Assembly (NCBI GenBank): GCA_030424665.1
Contig: JAUHWN010000025.1
Location: 1 to 34,258 of the forward strand
Reading direction: 5' to 3'
From: Bdellovibrionia bacterium
GTDB lineage: Bacteria; Bdellovibrionota; Bdellovibrionia; Bdellovibrionales; JAGQZY01
Length of the DNA: 34,258 bases
In this document: positions 15,607 through 24,682 of the stretch, piece by piece
How positions within the stretch are numbered: the stretch's first letter is position 1
Layout: the number at the start of each line of letters is the position of its first letter
Translations under genes and position numbers: made by a program
The notes under the pieces: generated by a model
What the model saw: only the letters and a program-made list of their open reading frames with translations
Databases searched by the model: none
Told to the model about the DNA's origin: nothing

Positions 15607-17463
15607 ATCGGCGAACCAAAAATTAGCGAACCAACAGATGAAAATATTGAGTTTGTAAAAAGTTTTCCACTTTTTGCCCATCTCTCTGATTCTGAAGTTC
15701 TCAAGCTCTGCGCTGTACTTAAAGAGGAGCGTATGCCCTCGGAGTATCAGTTTCTCGAGCAAGGAGAATCAGCTACTGCTGTATTTTTCTTAAAGACGGG
15801 TGCGGTTAAAGTTGTAGTTAACGACGAAATGGTGGCTATGATCGATACCAAGCAATGCTTTGGTGAAATGTCCTGTTTAATTCCCAGCCAGGTTGCAAGT
15901 GCGACCGTCACAACGTTGCAGGAAAGTACAATTTTAAAAATCGACAAAGAGGATTTTCTCGAGGTCGTTAATGATGTTCCGACATTGTGGAAAACACTTT
16001 TCTTGCAAATGTCGGGACGCGTACAGTCCGTGAATAGTAGACTGAGTGAAGTGCTCCATCATTCTCCTCAAGGTTTGGTTAAGGTCAATCAGGAGGGAGT
16101 GATTTCAAAAGACTATTCAATACAATGTGCGCGATATTTTAATGAGAGCAATTTAACAGGGCTAAAAATTCAAGACCTGTTGTTTTCGAAGGATGAGGAG
16201 AGAAAAACGAATTGGTTTGATTACTATCAATTGTTGTTTTCAAATCACATGATGACCTTTGATGATATTTCTCAATTGTTAGATCAAGAGATTAGTCTCG
16301 AAAATGATGAGGGTGAAAGAAGAATTTATAAGCTTACGTATTTTCCTTGTTACGAAGGGGAAGATAACATTGTTGCGATTGATATTGGTGTCGAAGACAT
16401 TACAATGCAGCGAGAACTTGAGATGATTAATCAACAAATGGAACTACAGCAGCTCAAGCTTGCGAAAATCTATGACAATCCTGACTCTTACTTAAATTTG
16501 CTAGATCTCTATTTTGAAATCGAATCTAACTTTTTCAACCTGTTAGAGAATGCGAGTCCAGAGAAACAAGTGTTAAAAGAGGCGGCTTATCTAATGCGAC
16601 GTCTACATAATGCTAAGGGACTGTCGGGCCTATTCGCCCTCGATGAAATGAAATCAGCTTGTCATAACTTAGAAACCTCTCTTTCTGCGAACCCCTTTTC
16701 ATTACCTGATGTCGAGAGAAAACACGAGATTTTCAAAGATGAGGCGCAAAAGGCGAGGGATCTTCTTCAGGAAATTAATGAGGAATTGCGTCGACGCCTT
16801 CTTGGGGTATGCATGGATCGTCCTGTCTATGAGGAACTCTGTGGGCTTCTCAATTATAAGCAAGTGGCGAAGTCGTTAAAGCTCCTGAAGCAAATAGATT
16901 CTATCGAAGCTTCTAAGCTCGTTGATACTTGGGTTGAGCAGGGCGGAAAGTTAGCTGATCAACTTGGGAAATCCGTAGTCATTAAGGTGAAGGCGGACTA
17001 CTTGCCAATTCCTAGAGAAGTATATTCGGAGCTCGATAAGGTGTTGATTCATTTTTTACGAAATGCCATCGACCACGGAGTTGAAGATATCGATGTTCGC
17101 CGCGAACGAGGAAAGAATGAGCGTGGTGAAGTCGAAGTGAATGTTTTTGAGAAGCAGGGCTGTCTCGTATTTTCTGTTAAAGATGATGGGGCGGGAATTG
17201 ACTCAGAAAAGATTTTTGAAAAAGCTCTCGCTAAAGGTGGAATTGATAAAAAATTAGTCAAAGACTTGTACGATAACCAAGAGGCGTGGAAAATTTTATT
17301 TCTCCCCGGATTTAGTTCGAAGGAGAATTTATCAGATATATCGGGGCGAGGGGTCGGTTTAGACTCCGTGAAAACGGAAGTTGAAAATCTTGGCGGAATC
17401 GTCGAATGCAATTCGGAAAAAGGAAAGTTTACGGAGTTTTTAATTAAGCTTCCTTTGAATTGA
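15607..17463 (+). CDS. CheA-like histidine kinase with N-terminal cNMP-binding domain, PAS-like region and HPt
   Basis: Starting at ATC 15607 the product has 618 residues. Order: cNMP-binding domain (about 10-135), PAS-like region (about 145-270), HPt with His334 in RRLHNAKGLSGLF, then a CheA-type ATPase with Asn486 in HFLRNAIDHGVE, a DDGAG box and SGRGVGLD. There is no P3-type dimer domain and no CheW domain. The first in-frame ATG (15733) falls inside the cNMP domain; the codons before it encode the missing half (IEFVKSFPLFAHLSDSEVL). The frame is closed by TAA at 15583 and contains no ATG, GTG or TTG, so ATC after GGAG is the best start. The phosphate-binding cassette (FGEMSCLIPSQVASAT) lacks the key Arg. 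The receiver gene follows at once. Confidence 0.8.
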   Translation: MGEPKISEPTDENIEFVKSFPLFAHLSDSEVLKLCAVLKEERMPSEYQFLEQGESATAVFFLKTGAVKVVVNDEMVAMIDTKQCFGEMSCLIPSQVASATVTTLQESTILKIDKEDFLEVVNDVPTLWKTLFLQMSGRVQSVNSRLSEVLHHSPQGLVKVNQEGVISKDYSIQCARYFNESNLTGLKIQDLLFSKDEERKTNWFDYYQLLFSNHMMTFDDISQLLDQEISLENDEGERRIYKLTYFPCYEGEDNIVAIDIGVEDITMQRELEMINQQMELQQLKLAKIYDNPDSYLNLLDLYFEIESNFFNLLENASPEKQVLKEAAYLMRRLHNAKGLSGLFALDEMKSACHNLETSLSANPFSLPDVERKHEIFKDEAQKARDLLQEINEELRRRLLGVCMDRPVYEELCGLLNYKQVAKSLKLLKQIDSIEASKLVDTWVEQGGKLADQLGKSVVIKVKADYLPIPREVYSELDKVLIHFLRNAIDHGVEDIDVRRERGKNERGEVEVNVFEKQGCLVFSVKDDGAGIDSEKIFEKALAKGGIDKKLVKDLYDNQEAWKILFLPGFSSKENLSDISGRGVGLDSVKTEVENLGGIVECNSEKGKFTEFLIKLPLN

Positions 17464-17471
17464 GGTCAACT

Positions 17472-17870
17472 TTGAAGGCTATTAAAGTTTTGGTCGTAGA
17501 TGACCAAATAGACATTTCAGAAGCAATTGCCGAGTATCTGGAAATCGTACTTAATGACCACGGTTTTGAGACTGTTGAGGTTAGGCAAGCAACCAAGGTG
17601 GCCGACGCCGTCGCCGAGCTAGAGAAGCAAAAATTTACTGTTGTTTTTTCAGATATTAGAATGCCCGATGGAGGAGGCGTAAAAGTAGCCAAGTCGATAC
17701 AGCAACTTCCAGAAGATAAGAAATCGACAATTTACTTTCTTTCTGGATTTGATAAAGAAGACCTTGAGTCCTATCTCGATCTCGGGGTGAAGGACCTTCT
17801 TCGTAAGCCAGTCAATCTTAACGATCTCGAAGAAATTGTTCTCAGAGAGGCCAACGAGCAGCTCATTTAG
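17472..17870 (+). CDS. Single-domain response regulator
   Basis: The 132-residue protein is one receiver domain starting MKAIKVLVVDD. The acidic pair, phospho-acceptor Asp in VVFSDIRMPDGGG, Ser in FLSGFD and Lys in LLRKPV are all present. I chose TTG 17472, preceded by GAGG with six-base spacing; a TTG at 17460 overlapping the kinase stop adds four residues. With no output domain it is CheY-like and is probably the phosphate acceptor of the kinase just upstream. It may also be the target of CheX, since no other stand-alone receiver is in view. Whether it acts on the flagellar motor or elsewhere is unknown. Confidence 0.88.
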   Translation: MKAIKVLVVDDQIDISEAIAEYLEIVLNDHGFETVEVRQATKVADAVAELEKQKFTVVFSDIRMPDGGGVKVAKSIQQLPEDKKSTIYFLSGFDKEDLESYLDLGVKDLLRKPVNLNDLEEIVLREANEQLI

Positions 17871-17985
17871 GAATTTGTAGTCTTTTCACTCTCTTTTGTT
17901 AAATTTTCTGATTTCACATTTTAAATGGCGGCCCAGGACCCACTATGGCACTGTGCGTTAAGTTTTATTGGTTTTAGGAGGCTCC

Positions 17986-19950
17986 ATGTTCCGTCATTTA
18001 TTAACATTAATATCTACTATTGTATTAGCGGTAAGCGCATTTGCTGCTGGTGAAATCACTGATACAGGCAGTGGCTACGCCGTCAATGCCTGCCAGATTA
18101 ACGGTAATCAAATCGGTAAAAACCGAGCTTTTTCAATTCACAATTCTACGCGAAATGCTGTTATTAAAGAGACGTCTCACCCAGAAACAACTGGTGAAAA
18201 TCAGTGTGTAAATTGGACGATTAGTCCTCGCGATGCCGCTCCCGGTGATAGCATTATTATTGAAGTTGCCACTTCTAGCGGAAGCACGATGCGAGCTAGT
18301 TTTACTGTTCCCTCTGGAGGTTCAACTTCTCCTGGAAAAGAAACTTGTAATAACGAATGTCTTGGAAAGATGTACGATCGCGCTGCAGGTCCTGCACGAC
18401 AAGTCGTTAACATAATTAAAGAGAATAACTTTCCAGTAGCTCTCGCCATGCAGAGTTTTCAAGATGGTTTCTATAGAGAATTCCAAAGCGTTTATTGTCG
18501 CTCTAGATCTCTCGATGGCTACCCTGGCTTCGAAGATGGCCGTCAACGAGGCCTCAGTGAAGGTGCTGGTTCGGGCGAAGCAGCTGGATTGAGTGCGGCT
18601 TCACAAAGAGCCTCGAACTATGCTTCTCAGCTTGTCGCCGAGCAATTCCGCGCATCCGTACCTAATGACGGAAGCATGGGAAGACTTCCTAATGAAGACT
18701 TTCAAGCTCCATCAAGTATGCCATTTGAGCCAGGGTCTTCGCCGGCTCAGGTCGAAGTGGACTTGAATCGACGTATTCAAAATGAGTTTTCTTCGTTTGA
18801 AAATTATATTAAATCGCGAAACGGAACTAACTATGGTTGGGATCTTTTAGTGACAGACAATGTGAGATCTTGGTTCTACAACCCATGTAATGCTCAATTC
18901 ACCGTTGTCGAGCCTTGGTCTGGTTCGTGGGCTTTCCAGCTTTGGGCTGAAGGTCGTTTAACGAACGCAAGTGAAATCAATTACTATAGCGGTCTTCGAG
19001 ACAAGTATTCTAATGGTTCTGAAGCTGCTGATAAATTCAGAAGCGAATGGATTAGTGAGTATAATAGAGACTTCACAATTAAATACCGCGACTATATGTC
19101 AAGTATCGATCGGGCAGCCTATGATGAAGGTCTTCGATTTGCTCAAGACTTACTTTTCGCTCAAGCAAGAGAAGAAGGTTATGTATTCGGTTACAATGAG
19201 AGTTGGGCTCAATCGGCGCGAACGGCATTTAGTTCGGCTATCGAGCAAGCCTTGTCTGCTGCCTATAGCGATGCTTTCGATGCATTGGCTTCTAGAGGTT
19301 CTGTCGAGCAAGTTGATATTACTGCTGAAGTTCAAGGGCTTGGTTTTAATGTTGTTGTTACTCAAGCTACAAATATTGGTGGTGCAGAAGCAGCTCTCTC
19401 AGTTTCAGTAGTAAACAAAAGCAGAAACACAATTGTTGCCGAAGGGTCTGGAGAGGCTTTGATTCCTGCTCTTTCAAAGTTGACGGAGCCGGTCGTTGCG
19501 CAAACAAATGCAAAATTTCTTGTGGATGTCGACCCTCAAGGAGGGTTTAATTCAGGAGAGATTGAGTTGAGAAAGTCATATCCTGTAGTGGTTCGAGCCG
19601 CAGGTATGAACAAAGAAATGCAACTTTCTTTGGAAGTAGTAAATGTACTGGAAGAAATTGAGTCTGGTTCGCAAAAAGCCGACGCGGTTAAGATCCTTAA
19701 GAACGCTTTTCTTGCTGATTGGGAAGCTCGAGGAGACGGTCGATTTACTAACAACAACAATAGTGACTCCATCGTTGAAGAGGCTCTGCAGGTTTCTGAC
19801 TCGTTTGGCCCTGATGTGCAGAATGCTTTAAGGCAAGCAGCTAGTACGGTTGAAAAAGAGCTTCCGAAGTGTAGTGGATTGTTTTCGATCTGTTTCGGGC
19901 CAACGAAAAAGTCTAAAGCTGCTCTGCAGCGTCTTCTCGATCGTTTCTAA
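17986..19950 (+). CDS. Large secreted protein of unknown function
   Basis: The 654-residue protein has a clear signal peptide (MFRHLLTLISTIVLAVSAFAAG). An N-terminal beta-rich Cys-containing domain (about 23-110) follows, then an Ala/Gly-rich helical part with Gly spaced every few residues (FEDGRQRGLSEGAGSGEAAG) and aromatic-Gly segments (YDEGLRF, EEGYVFGYNESW). A beta-rich domain (about 445-570) and a short Cys-containing tail close it. I recognise no family. TAGGAGG lies four bases before the ATG and a strong terminator follows, which suggests high expression of a single-gene transcript. A structural or surface role in the periplasm or outside is possible, but only an inference. Confidence 0.75.
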   Translation: MFRHLLTLISTIVLAVSAFAAGEITDTGSGYAVNACQINGNQIGKNRAFSIHNSTRNAVIKETSHPETTGENQCVNWTISPRDAAPGDSIIIEVATSSGSTMRASFTVPSGGSTSPGKETCNNECLGKMYDRAAGPARQVVNIIKENNFPVALAMQSFQDGFYREFQSVYCRSRSLDGYPGFEDGRQRGLSEGAGSGEAAGLSAASQRASNYASQLVAEQFRASVPNDGSMGRLPNEDFQAPSSMPFEPGSSPAQVEVDLNRRIQNEFSSFENYIKSRNGTNYGWDLLVTDNVRSWFYNPCNAQFTVVEPWSGSWAFQLWAEGRLTNASEINYYSGLRDKYSNGSEAADKFRSEWISEYNRDFTIKYRDYMSSIDRAAYDEGLRFAQDLLFAQAREEGYVFGYNESWAQSARTAFSSAIEQALSAAYSDAFDALASRGSVEQVDITAEVQGLGFNVVVTQATNIGGAEAALSVSVVNKSRNTIVAEGSGEALIPALSKLTEPVVAQTNAKFLVDVDPQGGFNSGEIELRKSYPVVVRAAGMNKEMQLSLEVVNVLEEIESGSQKADAVKILKNAFLADWEARGDGRFTNNNNSDSIVEEALQVSDSFGPDVQNALRQAASTVEKELPKCSGLFSICFGPTKKSKAALQRLLDRF

Positions 19951-19978
19951 AGATTGAGTTAAATTTGGTATTTTACAG

Positions 19979-20007
19979 GCCATAGCTCTCGGGCTATGGC
20001 TTTTTTT
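19979..20007 (+). terminator. Intrinsic terminator of the large secreted-protein gene
   Basis: A perfect 8-base GC-rich stem (GCCATAGC and GCTATGGC) with a 6-base loop is followed directly by seven T residues. It lies 28 bases after the TAA stop. Confidence 0.93.
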
Positions 20008-20096
20008 GTCGATTGCCGAAGTTAATCTCTTAAACCAAGAGTCAAAGAATCGATTTTTATTGTAAATAGGTCTGCTCAAGGTAATTTAAACTTCCG

Positions 20097-21578
20097 ATGA
20101 GTAGACTAGGTAGATCACTGCTTTTTAATTTCTCGCTTTCATTACTGAGCTTACTTTTTTGGCTCGACACGGCTAGGTCTCAGGCGAGTCACCTCACTTT
20201 TATCAATCAGTTTTTAAATGACGTAAAACAAAATTCACGCACGATTGAAAGCATTCAGTCAGCTTCAAAAGCTCAAGTTCTCAGTCAGGACTTGGAGTTG
20301 AGTCAGTTCGACCTTACAAATACTTTATCAGCGTCTATGACCGACGATCAGTCGCCAGCGTCGAACCCATTTGCTCCGAACCAACTGCAAACCTATTCTT
20401 TGAGTGCCAATTTTAAAAAATTGTTTGAGTCGGGAGTCGAGACGTCACTGAACCTCGCTTTCATTGATAATCGAATTAATTTTCCAACGAATCCAGAAAT
20501 CAATTAACTCAATCCAGAAATTAACCTTGGCTTTAAGATGGATCTCATGAGAGATCTTTTTGGTAGTCGTTATGCCTACCGCGCAGAGCGACTTAACACG
20601 TCTAAGAAGCAACTGGATTTGGAGAGTCGCTTTAATATCAAGGCACAATTGGCCTCAAGTCTTTTACTTTTGGCTCAGGTCCTAGAAAAACAGGATGAAA
20701 TTAAGCTTCAGGAAAACCTCTGTCAGCAAGTTGGCGTTCAAACGAAGAAGCTTTCGCAAAAAAACAATAGAGGGTCGATTTCAAAGCGAGAATATCTTTT
20801 GAGTCGAAAAGAGCTAAACAACTGTAGAATTGTTGTAGATTCTCTAGAAAAGGCTTTGGCTGAACTTATCCAAAATTTTAACGTGCGCTTCAATATTAAA
20901 TACAGCCGCTATAAGGCCATAAGTGTTGACTCCTATTTTCGAAATGTCGAAGTTCTCTATTCTCAATTTAAAGATAACTCCGATGCATCTCTTGAAAAGA
21001 GTGATTTAGAGCTTCAGGCATTAAGTTTACGGTTGGAAAGTCTTGAGAGTCGGCTCAATGAAACAATGGGGGGATCCCTTCCTCGCTTGGATCTTGAAGT
21101 CAAAGTAGGTACTAGTGGTCTGGACTCTGAATTTTCAGTGGCCTCTGAGCAGTTAACTGGATTTGACAATCCTTACTTTTTTGTTTCACTTACAACAGAC
21201 CTACCTTTTGGTTCTAAGAAGAGTGAAATTGAAAAGCAAATTAGCTATAATCAGCTTGAATCGAGTAAAAGGACCTATGCGCAAAGAAAGGCTGAAAAAT
21301 CGTCTCGCCTACAAACCTTGAGAAATTCTCTCAGTAAAGATTTTAAAATTTACAAAAGACAGGTTAGCAATATGCAGCTCTCTCGTCAGATTTTTAGAGA
21401 GGCGCAAAAAGATTTTAATAATGGTCGTCTCGATTTTTTTACGCTTACAGAATTTCAAAAGGGTTTAATTCAAAGTCAAAAAGAACTCGCTAAACTTCGC
21501 ACACAAATAATCATCAATGCTGTCGAGTATTTAGATTTGTTCCAGTTCTTTGACTCTTATGTTGGTAGTGACTCATGA
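20097..21578 (+). pseudogene. TolC-like outer-membrane efflux factor interrupted by one in-frame TAA
   Basis: Two open segments in the same frame (20097-20507 and 20508-21578) together encode about 492 residues, the size of a TolC-family protein. There is an N-terminal signal peptide, long helices rich in Gln, Ser and Leu, a strand region (VETSLNLAF and later INLGFKMDLMRDLFG), and the second helical half with LPFGSKKSEIEKQ. A single TAA at 20505-20507 splits it between NPEIN and LNPEIN; no frameshift is needed. The first ATG downstream (20538) has no ribosome site. It may be a nonsense mutation, programmed read-through or an assembly error. The 3' end overlaps the RND pump start (ATGA), marking one operon. 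Confidence 0.82.
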
Positions 21579-24500
21579 GTTTTTTTAGGTTCTTAATTGA
21601 TAAGAGTTTGTTTGTTCACTATCTGACGATCTTAATCGTTGCTTTAGGTGTCCTCACTCTTTTTTCTGTACAGCGAGAGGCCAGACCTAATGTGAATTTT
21701 AACAGGGTGGCAGTTTCGGCCTTTTACCCGGGAGCATCACCCGCGGATATAGAAGAATTGGTCATAGATCCCATCGAAGAAAGAATCGACTCAGTAGATG
21801 GAGTTGAAGAATATCGATCGGTTTCGTTTACAGGTGCTGGCGCGATTTCTGTTAAAATCGATGACGACTATCCGAACCCAAAAGAAGTGGTTGATGAACT
21901 TCGTCGACAAATCGGACAAGTTAGGGATTTGCCAGACGTCGTCGAAGACCCAGTCATCACCGAGATCAAAGCAGAAAATATTCCGGTACTCAGACTGGCT
22001 CTTTATGGTCAAGCAGAGCCGCTTCGTTTTAAGTTAGAAGTCGAAAAACTAAGAGACTTTATCAAAACCTTTGATGGCATTCAGAGCGTTAATTATGAGG
22101 GAATCGAGGATCTCCAACTAAAGATTCAAACTCAACCCGAACAGCTCGATCGCTTTGATATGACATTGGTCGAAGTGATTAATGGCTTAAACCAATGGTC
22201 AAAGCAAAAGCCAGGTGGACTTTTTGAAAGTCCTATTGAGGCAAGTAATATTACGGTTGGTCGGGATTACAGTGAAATTGAGATGCTTAAGAACTTTGTA
22301 GTTCGAAGCAATGACTCGGGCCAATCCGTAGCTCTCAAAGATATATCGAAAATTGAATATGGAACAGAGAGAGTGCAAAAAGAAAGCATTTTCGAAGACA
22401 AAACCGCTGTGCTGATGACAGTCGTAAAGAATCCAAATGCTGATATCGTTAGCACCACGGATCGAGTTCGCGAAGCTCTTGAAAAATATCGAGTCAACTT
22501 ACCTGAGGGACTCGAATACAAACTTTATACGGATGAATCAGAGAGAGTTCGGTCTCGCTTGGGCACGGTCACGTCTAATGCGGTCTTCGGTCTTGTGTTT
22601 GTAGCCTTGATTCTCATTCTCTCTCTCGATTGGCGCTCGTCGATTGTCACCGCAGTTGGTATTCCCGTGGCCATTCTTGGAGGTATAACAATCATATACC
22701 TTCTCGGGAGCACGATTAATACTCTTGTTGTCGTTGGAATGATTATCGTCCTAGGAATGTTGGTCGATGACGCCATCGTTGTTTGTGAAAATATCTATCG
22801 ATATGTCGAAGAGGGACTTTCACCCAAAGAAGCTGCCGTCAAGGGAACGAGTGAGATAGCGATCCCCGTCGTAGCAACGGTGCTCACGACTATTTTTGCC
22901 TTTTTTCCGATTTTGTTTATGAAAGAAATTATCGGGCAGTTCCTGCGCGTTATTCCTATGACGGTTATCGCGATGCTCGTAGTTTCTTTGTTTGAAGCAT
23001 TGATAATCCTTCCTATTCACGCCCAAGAAATCATGAAGCCGAAAAGAGAAAAGAAGAAGATCAGCTTCTTTACGCGTTTAGAGGAAAGGTACCGAGTCTA
23101 TCTCCATTGGAGTATTAAAAGAAGGTGGTTGATATTAGGTGCGACGACTCTTTTTATGATTATCTCAATGGTCCAGGGTGCTTTTCTATTTCAGAAGTTT
23201 ACGCTCTTTCCAGCATCGGGTCTCAACGGTCTTAATGTTCGTGTTGAGTTGAGTAAGAACACACCAGTTTCAGAAACTGCAATTAAGGTTAAAGAATTGA
23301 GTGCGGAGCTTAAAAAAGTTTCCCAGGGAACCTTTGATAGCCTCTATGCAACTGTAGGCCAAGTGCGAACAGGAGGAGCTGCCGGAAGTCAGCAAAATGC
23401 TTCACACTTGGCGATGATTAACATTGTTTTCGTCTCGGACCCGGACTTCATCTACAAAGAAAAAGAAATTGTTAAAAATATTCGCAAGGTAACTGCTGAA
23501 TATGCGAGTCAAAATAAAATTAAGACTTCTGTGGCAATTGATCGCCCGGGCCCGCCAATAGGAAAGCCGATCCAAGTCGAAGTGGCTTCTAGAAGTTTCG
23601 AAAAGGGTAACGAAATAGTGAGTTACCTAAAATCTGAATTGGAGAAAATCAAGGGCACGGAAGGCCTCGAAACGGACTCGGACGGAGATAGTAAAAAGTA
23701 CCGATTTGTCGTTGATAATTCCTATGCTGTCTCTGAAGGAGTGAACCCCAATGATATTTCGCGCACTATATTTGCTGCTTCAACTGGTTTAATTTCAAAC
23801 GAAATTTTAAAGGACAACGAGAAGGTGGAGCTTCTCGTGAGTACAGACTCCTCTCGGGTTGGAGAGTTGAAAGATATTCTCGATTTAAAGGTGCGCAATA
23901 ATAATGGTCAATCCTTACCCGTTAAAAGTTTTGTCAAAGTAGAAGAAGAATTTGGACCATCTTCGATACAAAGACTCAATGGACTTAGAACAATAACCCT
24001 ATTTGGTGAAGTCGACGAAAAGGTGATTACAGGAAAAGAAGTCAATGCAATGATTCGCCCGATAGTGGCAAAGTTGCGAGCGGATAATCCTTCGGTAAAA
24101 ATTAAACAGGGTGGTGGAGAACAAGATCGAATAAATGCCCTCAGAGATACGATGAAACTCTACATTATCGCGATTCTCATTATTTTCATGGTTATCAGCC
24201 TTTCGTTTAATTCTGTTGTCTATCCCTTTCTAGTTTTGATTGCCATACCCTTTGGTCTTTGTGGAGTTGTATGGTCACTAGTTTTACACGGCCAGGTCCC
24301 CTCGCTGATGGCTTTTATTGGAGTCATTGGATTGAGTGGTGTTGTGGTCAATGTCTCAATTATATTGCTGAGCTTTGTACAGACCCGTATTCAACAGGGC
24401 TTTGACTTTAACGATGCAATTATAGAGGCCGGAGTAAGACGACTGAGAGCCATTGCCATTACAACCGTGACAACTTTGATTGGTTTAGCTCCTACTATCT

Positions 24501-24655
24501 ACGGGTGGGGAGGTCTGGATACTTTCATTCAACCGCTCGCTCTGGTATTGGGGTGGGGGCTTTTTGTTGCGACCCTAATGACTGTTTTAGCTCTACCGGC
24601 CATGATTTCTTTTATGAGTTTCTTAGGTCACAAAAAAAGCCCAGCCAATAGCTGA
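21575..24655 (+). CDS. RND-family efflux pump, inner-membrane transporter (AcrB/HAE-like)
   Basis: The 1026-residue protein has the twelve-helix RND plan: a first helix at about 11-31, a large periplasmic loop beginning AVSAFYPGASPADIEELV, a helix bundle at about 335-480 with the proton-relay pair D398-D399 in GMLVDDAIVVCEN, a second periplasmic loop, and a C-terminal helix bundle. Such pumps use the proton gradient to expel drugs, lipids or metals through an outer-membrane factor. Its ATG overlaps the stop of the TolC-like gene. No HlyD-type adaptor is encoded on either side, which is unusual. Substrate cannot be inferred. Confidence 0.93.
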   Translation: MSFFRFLIDKSLFVHYLTILIVALGVLTLFSVQREARPNVNFNRVAVSAFYPGASPADIEELVIDPIEERIDSVDGVEEYRSVSFTGAGAISVKIDDDYPNPKEVVDELRRQIGQVRDLPDVVEDPVITEIKAENIPVLRLALYGQAEPLRFKLEVEKLRDFIKTFDGIQSVNYEGIEDLQLKIQTQPEQLDRFDMTLVEVINGLNQWSKQKPGGLFESPIEASNITVGRDYSEIEMLKNFVVRSNDSGQSVALKDISKIEYGTERVQKESIFEDKTAVLMTVVKNPNADIVSTTDRVREALEKYRVNLPEGLEYKLYTDESERVRSRLGTVTSNAVFGLVFVALILILSLDWRSSIVTAVGIPVAILGGITIIYLLGSTINTLVVVGMIIVLGMLVDDAIVVCENIYRYVEEGLSPKEAAVKGTSEIAIPVVATVLTTIFAFFPILFMKEIIGQFLRVIPMTVIAMLVVSLFEALIILPIHAQEIMKPKREKKKISFFTRLEERYRVYLHWSIKRRWLILGATTLFMIISMVQGAFLFQKFTLFPASGLNGLNVRVELSKNTPVSETAIKVKELSAELKKVSQGTFDSLYATVGQVRTGGAAGSQQNASHLAMINIVFVSDPDFIYKEKEIVKNIRKVTAEYASQNKIKTSVAIDRPGPPIGKPIQVEVASRSFEKGNEIVSYLKSELEKIKGTEGLETDSDGDSKKYRFVVDNSYAVSEGVNPNDISRTIFAASTGLISNEILKDNEKVELLVSTDSSRVGELKDILDLKVRNNNGQSLPVKSFVKVEEEFGPSSIQRLNGLRTITLFGEVDEKVITGKEVNAMIRPIVAKLRADNPSVKIKQGGGEQDRINALRDTMKLYIIAILIIFMVISLSFNSVVYPFLVLIAIPFGLCGVVWSLVLHGQVPSLMAFIGVIGLSGVVVNVSIILLSFVQTRIQQGFDFNDAIIEAGVRRLRAIAITTVTTLIGLAPTIYGWGGLDTFIQPLALVLGWGLFVATLMTVLALPAMISFMSFLGHKKSPANS

Positions 24656-24661
24656 GCTTTT
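24635..24661. terminator. Bidirectional terminator between the RND pump and the convergent lipoprotein gene
   Basis: An 11-base stem with one mismatch (AAAAGCCCAGC against GCTGAGCTTTT) and a 5-base loop overlaps the end of the RND gene. The plus strand reads into four T residues; on the minus strand the same hairpin runs into seven U residues, so it is stronger for the lipoprotein gene. Confidence 0.75.
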
Positions 24662-24682
24662 CTCCGAGTCTAAAAATCAACT

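Noticed and set aside
15733..17463. Kinase gene starting at ATG 15733
   Set aside because: This start cuts the cNMP-binding domain in half and has no good ribosome site; the frame before it encodes the missing strands and helix.
20538..21578. Independent gene starting at ATG 20538 for the second part of the TolC-like protein
   Set aside because: No ribosome site and no signal peptide; it is the same frame as the upstream part, so it is better read as one interrupted gene.
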